DNA of 7,750 nucleotides from Actinomycetota bacterium (GTDB lineage Bacteria; Actinomycetota; UBA4738). The position numbers and the translations under genes are program-made. Under the pieces are notes generated by a model. That model was not told where the DNA came from. It made no database searches and saw only the letters and a list, made by a program, of their open reading frames with translations. The DNA is taken from NCBI GenBank assembly GCA_005885015.1, contig VAYG01000086.1, positions 1-7,750 on the forward strand, read 5' to 3'. Every line of letters begins with the position of its first letter. Position 1 is the first letter of the stretch. Of this stretch, positions 5,935-7,750 are shown in pieces.

Positions 5935-7140
5935 CTACGGATACAGGCCGCGAGTGACGTGGGCCTCCGCGACCCGACCGACCCCGAGGATGGTGGCCGC
6001 CGTCCGCATGGTGACCTTGCGCTCCTCGGCCACCTCCAGCACGTCGACGTAGGACCGCTCCATGATCTGCCGGAGCCGGTCGTTCACCTCGTCCTCGGAC
6101 CAGTAGTAGGCCTGGAGGTCCTGGACCCACTCGAAGTAGGACACGGTGACGCCTCCCGCGTTGGCCAGGATGTCGGGGACCACCAGGATCCCGCGGTCCT
6201 TGAAGATCTCGTCGGCCTCGGGGGTCGTGGGGCCGTTGGCCGCCTCGACGATCACCGTGGCCTTGACCCGATCCGCGTTGCGCTCGGTGAGCTGGCCCTC
6301 GATCGCCGCGGGGATCAGGACGCCACCCTCGTACCCCATCACCCTCCCCGCCGCGGTCTCATGCGTCCGAAGGCCCTGCGGGGAGAGGCCGCTCGGGCTG
6401 TAGACACCGCCCTGGACGTCTGAGACGCCCACGATCACGCATCCCTGTTGGTGCAGGAGCTCCACGGTCCCCGCGCCAACGTTGCCGAAGCCCTGGACCA
6501 CGACCCTCGCGTCCTCGACCGACATCCCGAGGTGCTTCATGGTGGCCAGCGTCACGTACATGACGCCCCGCGCCGTGGCCAGGCCGCGCCCCGCCGAACC
6601 GCCGATGGCAAGGGGTTTGCCGGTGACCACGCTGGGGACCGAATACCCCTCCCTGGTGGAGTACGTGTCCATGATCCAGGCCATGATCTGTTCGTTGGTG
6701 CCCAGGTCCGGCGCGGGGATATCCCGCTCGGGCCCGATCAACGGAAGGATCTCGTAGGCGTACCGGCGGGTCAGTCGCTGGAGCTCGGCCTGGGAGAGCT
6801 TTCGCGGGTCGACCACCACGCCGCCCTTCGCCCCGCCGAACGGGATGCCAACCACCGCGCACTTCCAGGTCATCCACATGGCCAGGGCCTTGACCTCGTC
6901 AAGGGTCACTGCCGGGTGGTAGCGGATGCCACCCTTGGAGGGGCCGCGCGAAGTGTTGTGGTGGACCCGATAGCCCTTGTAGACGACGATGCTCCCATCG
7001 TCCATCCGGACGGGGATCGACACCTCCAGCGCGCGCCTCGGGTTGCGCAGCACCTCGAGGACCCCCGGATCGAGATCCATCGTCCGGGCGGCCTCCTCGA
7101 GCTGGCTGAGCGCGCTATCCCAGGCGGAACCGCTGTTCAC
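5935..7140 (-). CDS. gdhA: Glutamate dehydrogenase (Glu/Leu/Phe/Val dehydrogenase family)
   Basis: Cytoplasmic enzyme interconverting glutamate with 2-oxoglutarate plus ammonia. It has 401 residues, in the range of the short hexameric GDH class. In the N-terminal domain are PSKGGIRYHP (67-76) and MTWK (90-93), with K69 and K93 expected to hold substrate carboxylates. PFGGAKGGV (100-108) carries catalytic K105, and PAPDLGT (142-148) carries D145. The Rossmann domain has the GFGNVG fingerprint (217-222), and D241 ends the second strand, compatible with NAD use though not proof. EAANGPTTPEAD (299-310) and ILANAGGVTVSYFEW (324-338) are classic GDH stretches. The start is GTG 7140, where homology begins and an AAGGAG sits 5 bases upstream; the same frame stays open much further upstream but that part has no GDH-like sequence. 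A TATTAG at 7175-7180 could be the -10 box, and a small CGGCC/GGCCG hairpin (7155-7169) lies in the leader. Leucine or phenylalanine dehydrogenase is less likely given length and motifs. Confidence 0.92.
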   Translation of the reverse strand: MNSGSAWDSALSQLEEAARTMDLDPGVLEVLRNPRRALEVSIPVRMDDGSIVVYKGYRVHHNTSRGPSKGGIRYHPAVTLDEVKALAMWMTWKCAVVGIPFGGAKGGVVVDPRKLSQAELQRLTRRYAYEILPLIGPERDIPAPDLGTNEQIMAWIMDTYSTREGYSVPSVVTGKPLAIGGSAGRGLATARGVMYVTLATMKHLGMSVEDARVVVQGFGNVGAGTVELLHQQGCVIVGVSDVQGGVYSPSGLSPQGLRTHETAAGRVMGYEGGVLIPAAIEGQLTERNADRVKATVIVEAANGPTTPEADEIFKDRGILVVPDILANAGGVTVSYFEWVQDLQAYYWSEDEVNDRLRQIMERSYVDVLEVAEERKVTMRTAATILGVGRVAEAHVTRGLYP

Positions 7141-7145
7141 GTCAT

Positions 7146-7151
7146 CTCCTT
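7146..7151 (-). promoter_or_regulatory. Ribosome binding site fixing the gdhA start
   Basis: AAGGAG on the minus strand with a 5-base spacer to the GTG at 7140. It is the best ribosome site in the window. It decides between this GTG and the much longer open frame upstream, because conserved GDH sequence begins directly after it. Confidence 0.75.
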
Positions 7152-7238
7152 GGTCGGCCACTTCGGCCGTCAGCCTAATACCCGCGAACCGGACGCGAGC
7201 CGGAACGAGCGTGGCGTGGCGAGTCCAGGGAGGGGCGG

Positions 7239-7721
7239 TTACGTCCCGATCTCTTCGAAGCCCTCGGACAACGCCACCGTCAGCTGGCGGAGCTGCGTCA
7301 GGGCATCCTCGCAAGGCTCGCACAGGCCGCGTGGAGACGGCTGTCCGCAGCGTGGACAGAAGATCTCTCGTTCCTGCCCCTGCTGGGGCGCGGCGGCCTG
7401 AGCGGGGCGTTGCAGGGACGAGCCACCCGGCTGATAGAGGGGATCGGCGGAGATGGCCGGGGCGCCAGAAGCGCCCCCCAAGGATGGCTGGGGGCTCGGC
7501 GAGGAGCTGAAGCCGTTGGAAGAGGGCTGCTTCTTCGATCGCTTCCAGGGGAGGCGGGACCGCTTCTGTTCGCCGGCCTGGAGCGATCGCGGGGAAGCCT
7601 CTGGGGTCCACGCCAGCGCGTCCCACGACACGAACCGTTCGCTACTGGGGGCCTCGGACGGCTGCGTGGGGGGAGGGGCGGACCTCGATGGCCACTCGGC
7701 CCAGATGTCGGACGGTTCCAT
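7239..7721 (-). CDS. Uncharacterised Pro/Ser-rich protein with C-terminal zinc ribbon
   Basis: I do not recognise this 160-residue protein beyond its parts. Residues 1-118 are rich in Pro, Ser, Gln and Ala with no predicted globular core, apart from a basic patch KRSRLPWKRSKK (53-64). Residues 122-137 form a zinc ribbon, CPRCGQPSPRGLCEPC (CxxC-x8-CxxC), followed by a helix (about 138-155) that ends the protein. There is no signal peptide or membrane segment. The ATG at 7721 has GGAGG 8 bases upstream, but the frame stays open to the window edge, so a longer N-terminus is possible. It lies 98 bases upstream of gdhA on the same strand; whether they share a transcript is unclear, since that gap has its own weak promoter-like TATTAG. 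The ribbon and disordered tail suggest a protein- or nucleic-acid-binding adaptor, which is inference. Codon pattern and lack of internal stops favour a real gene. Confidence 0.6.
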   Translation of the reverse strand: MEPSDIWAEWPSRSAPPPTQPSEAPSSERFVSWDALAWTPEASPRSLQAGEQKRSRLPWKRSKKQPSSNGFSSSPSPQPSLGGASGAPAISADPLYQPGGSSLQRPAQAAAPQQGQEREIFCPRCGQPSPRGLCEPCEDALTQLRQLTVALSEGFEEIGT

Positions 7722-7750
7722 CGGGCCGGCCTCCGCCGATGGAGTGGCGT

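Noticed and set aside
7141..7626. N-terminal extension of the gdhA frame by 162 codons
   Set aside because: The extension overlaps the zinc-ribbon gene, has low-complexity Arg/Pro/Ala composition, and the GTG at 7140 has an excellent ribosome site and matches where family homology starts.

Overview
The window is high-GC, densely packed bacterial DNA. It is most likely from an actinobacterium (Actinomycetota), probably not one of the well-studied genera. The best taxonomic evidence is an adjacent pair made of a DUF3263 protein and a LytR_C-domain membrane protein, an arrangement also seen at Mycobacterium tuberculosis Rv0430-Rv0431. GTG starts, a stop/start overlap and a probable leaderless promoter fit this placement.

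Layout. (1) 1-849, minus strand: an AI-2E/PerM-type membrane transporter, cut by the window edge. (2) 942-1457, minus strand: remains of a secreted beta-propeller-like gene, readable only by switching frame four times; treated as a pseudogene. (3) 1567-4268, plus strand: a two-gene trehalose operon, a GT4 trehalose synthase (treT-like) overlapping by 4 bases a GT20 trehalose-6-phosphate synthase (otsA). (4) 5862-4292, minus strand, convergent to it: DUF3263, LytR_C and trehalose-6-phosphatase (otsB). (5) 7140-5935, minus strand: a hexameric-type glutamate dehydrogenase. (6) 7721-7239, minus strand: a small protein with a disordered Pro/Ser-rich body and a C-terminal zinc ribbon.

How the genes fit together. 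The centre of the window is a trehalose module. OtsA makes trehalose-6-phosphate from NDP-glucose and glucose-6-phosphate, and OtsB removes the phosphate. The TreT-like enzyme would condense NDP-glucose and glucose directly. The two synthases share a transcript, while the phosphatase is on the opposite strand behind an envelope-type gene pair. Glutamate dehydrogenase links carbon and nitrogen metabolism and could supply glutamate, but a shared stress-solute role is only inference.

Most of the window is recognisable and ordinary. I found no CRISPR array, rRNA, tRNA, insertion sequence or phage gene. The points most worth a second look are the frame-broken propeller gene, the coupled TreT/OtsA pair, and the altered substrate-loop motif in OtsA.
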